Shown here: piece after piece, positions 19,434-20,171 of the stretch
Numbering within the stretch: the stretch's first letter is position 1
How the letters are laid out: each line of letters opens with the position of its first letter
From: a virus
Direction: 5' to 3' (one strand)
IMG/VR virus record: IMGVR_UViG_3300006071_000124
Coordinates: 1 to 20,171 of that record
Length of the DNA stretch: 20,171 bases
Made by a program: the position numbers and the translations under genes
Notes under the pieces: generated by a model
Database searches by the model: none
What the model was told of the DNA's origin: nothing
Seen by the model: only the letters and a program-made list of their open reading frames with translations

Positions 19434-20171
19434 TTATCCCCGCGTAGGCGTGGCAGACGTGGATGCCCCTTGCGAGCTCCACGCCGCTGCCTCGAACTTT
19501 TTGCGGTTCTCTTCGCTGAGAGCGCTTTTCAGGAGTGCCTGGTATTGCGTCTCGTATGTGATAGGCATTTGAGGGTCGTTGCCCATAGCACTTGAGAAAT
19601 TACGCTGGTAAGCAGAAATGTAGATCATGCTTGCCATAATAAAAAGATCAGGCAGATACAGGCTAATGAATGTGTTCGTCGTTGTGTATGCCGCATTTGG
19701 ATAGCTTGGATAATTAGGATCACCAGACACACCAGGGCCAAGACTTTGCGGTCGATAAGTTCCAACGAACTCTACTGTGTAGGCACTGTCTGGGTATGGC
19801 CCGACAAGGAACGTGTAGTCGTCAAATGGGCACCAATACTTTGGCTGACCAGTTGCTGTCGAGTTACCGTAGACGGCGTCAAGAAATTCTTTTGTCGTCG
19901 GCAGAAGAGGGACGCGCGTCCCAAGATCTGGGTTTGTTTGTCCGGCAGGCGTGATGAGATTTATTTGCTCTGGGACGACAAACGGTCCAGGCGTCATTGT
20001 CGGAGAAATTAATATATTTAGCTGCCGACTTCCGGTCGTTAATGAGTAAGAAGTAGTGGACAGAGACGTGAAGAGAAAGTCTAGATCGCGATATATGCGG
20101 TTTTCCGCATATGTGATCATTTGGGGCAGGATCGTAACGAAAGCATCGTCCAGGGGGTCGACAACCGCCAT
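19434..20171 (-). CDS. Head-tail adaptor protein, gp4/gp11-like (5' end cut by window edge)
   Basis: Probable ring protein joining the portal to the tail. The readable part opens MAVVDPLDDAFVTILPQMIT and continues A-E-N-R-I-Y-R-D-L-D-F-L, a hallmark of the adaptor/tail-tube A family of podoviruses. Y-L-P-D-L-F-I-M-A-S-M-I-Y-I near 170-190 and the helical, Lys/Glu-rich C-terminal end fit as well. The M at the window edge is probably internal, since family members usually have some 15-20 further residues before the D-P-x-x-D-A-F segment. It is separated by three bases from the hub gene, which has its own GGGG ribosome-binding site. The T7 gp11 versus P22 gp4 equivalence is not resolved. Confidence 0.75.
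   Translation of the reverse strand: MAVVDPLDDAFVTILPQMITYAENRIYRDLDFLFTSLSTTSYSLTTGSRQLNILISPTMTPGPFVVPEQINLITPAGQTNPDLGTRVPLLPTTKEFLDAVYGNSTATGQPKYWCPFDDYTFLVGPYPDSAYTVEFVGTYRPQSLGPGVSGDPNYPSYPNAAYTTTNTFISLYLPDLFIMASMIYISAYQRNFSSAMGNDPQMPITYETQYQALLKSALSEENRKKFEAAAWSSQGASTSATPTRG

Overview
This window is a segment of a tailed-phage genome, lytic phage or prophage, with a short-tailed (podovirus-like) virion. The evidence is a tightly packed block of adaptor, tail-hub, ejection-protein, fibre and tail-tip genes beside small early and replication genes. An alphaproteobacterial host is likely. The phage carries a GcrA-type regulator, a family typical of Alphaproteobacteria and their phages, and the CcrM methylation motif GANTC is almost absent from the window. 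I saw no tRNA, rRNA, CRISPR array, insertion sequence, integrase or attachment site.

Layout. (1) 1-1362, minus strand: start of a gene cut by the edge, a Cys-rich coiled-coil protein, a RuvC-like Holliday-junction resolvase and an acidic protein, all overlapping. (2) 1363-1487: divergent control region with a palindrome. (3) 1488-5037, plus strand: PD-(D/E)XK RecB-like nuclease, ssDNA-binding-like protein with an acidic tail, two tandem hairpins, small proteins including a DUF6378-type protein, an intrinsic terminator, a small predicted lipoprotein, and an AT-rich 2OG-Fe(II) oxygenase. (4) 5044-6632, minus strand: a small acidic protein and an HTH-metallophosphoesterase fusion. (5) 6633-6758: second divergent control region, with three phased YGTCA repeats. 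(6) 6759-7247, plus strand: GcrA homologue. (7) 7230-20171, minus strand: the virion operon. It reads from the right edge through head-tail adaptor (edge-truncated), tail hub with repeated beta domains, a 197-aa protein sharing that repeat, a 168-aa virion-type protein, a GNAT acetyltransferase, a 1094-aa protein with an embedded GH108 lysozyme domain, a 900-aa putative ejection protein, an S74-type tail fibre, a glycine-rich tail-tip protein and a previously unlisted 36-codon membrane peptide.

How the parts fit. The resolvase, nuclease and SSB-like protein form a recombination/replication set. The GcrA homologue and the HTH-phosphoesterase diverge from a shared promoter region. The virion operon supplies the tail, DNA-delivery and adsorption proteins; nearly every junction is an ATGA/TAATG overlap or a gap of about ten bases, so it is probably one transcription unit. 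The points most worth a second look are the near-total loss of GANTC, the small membrane peptide whose ribosome-binding site lies in a hairpin at the end of the tail operon, the beta-repeat shared by two tail genes, and the fibre/Gly-rich-tip pair that resembles T-even-type gp37/gp38.
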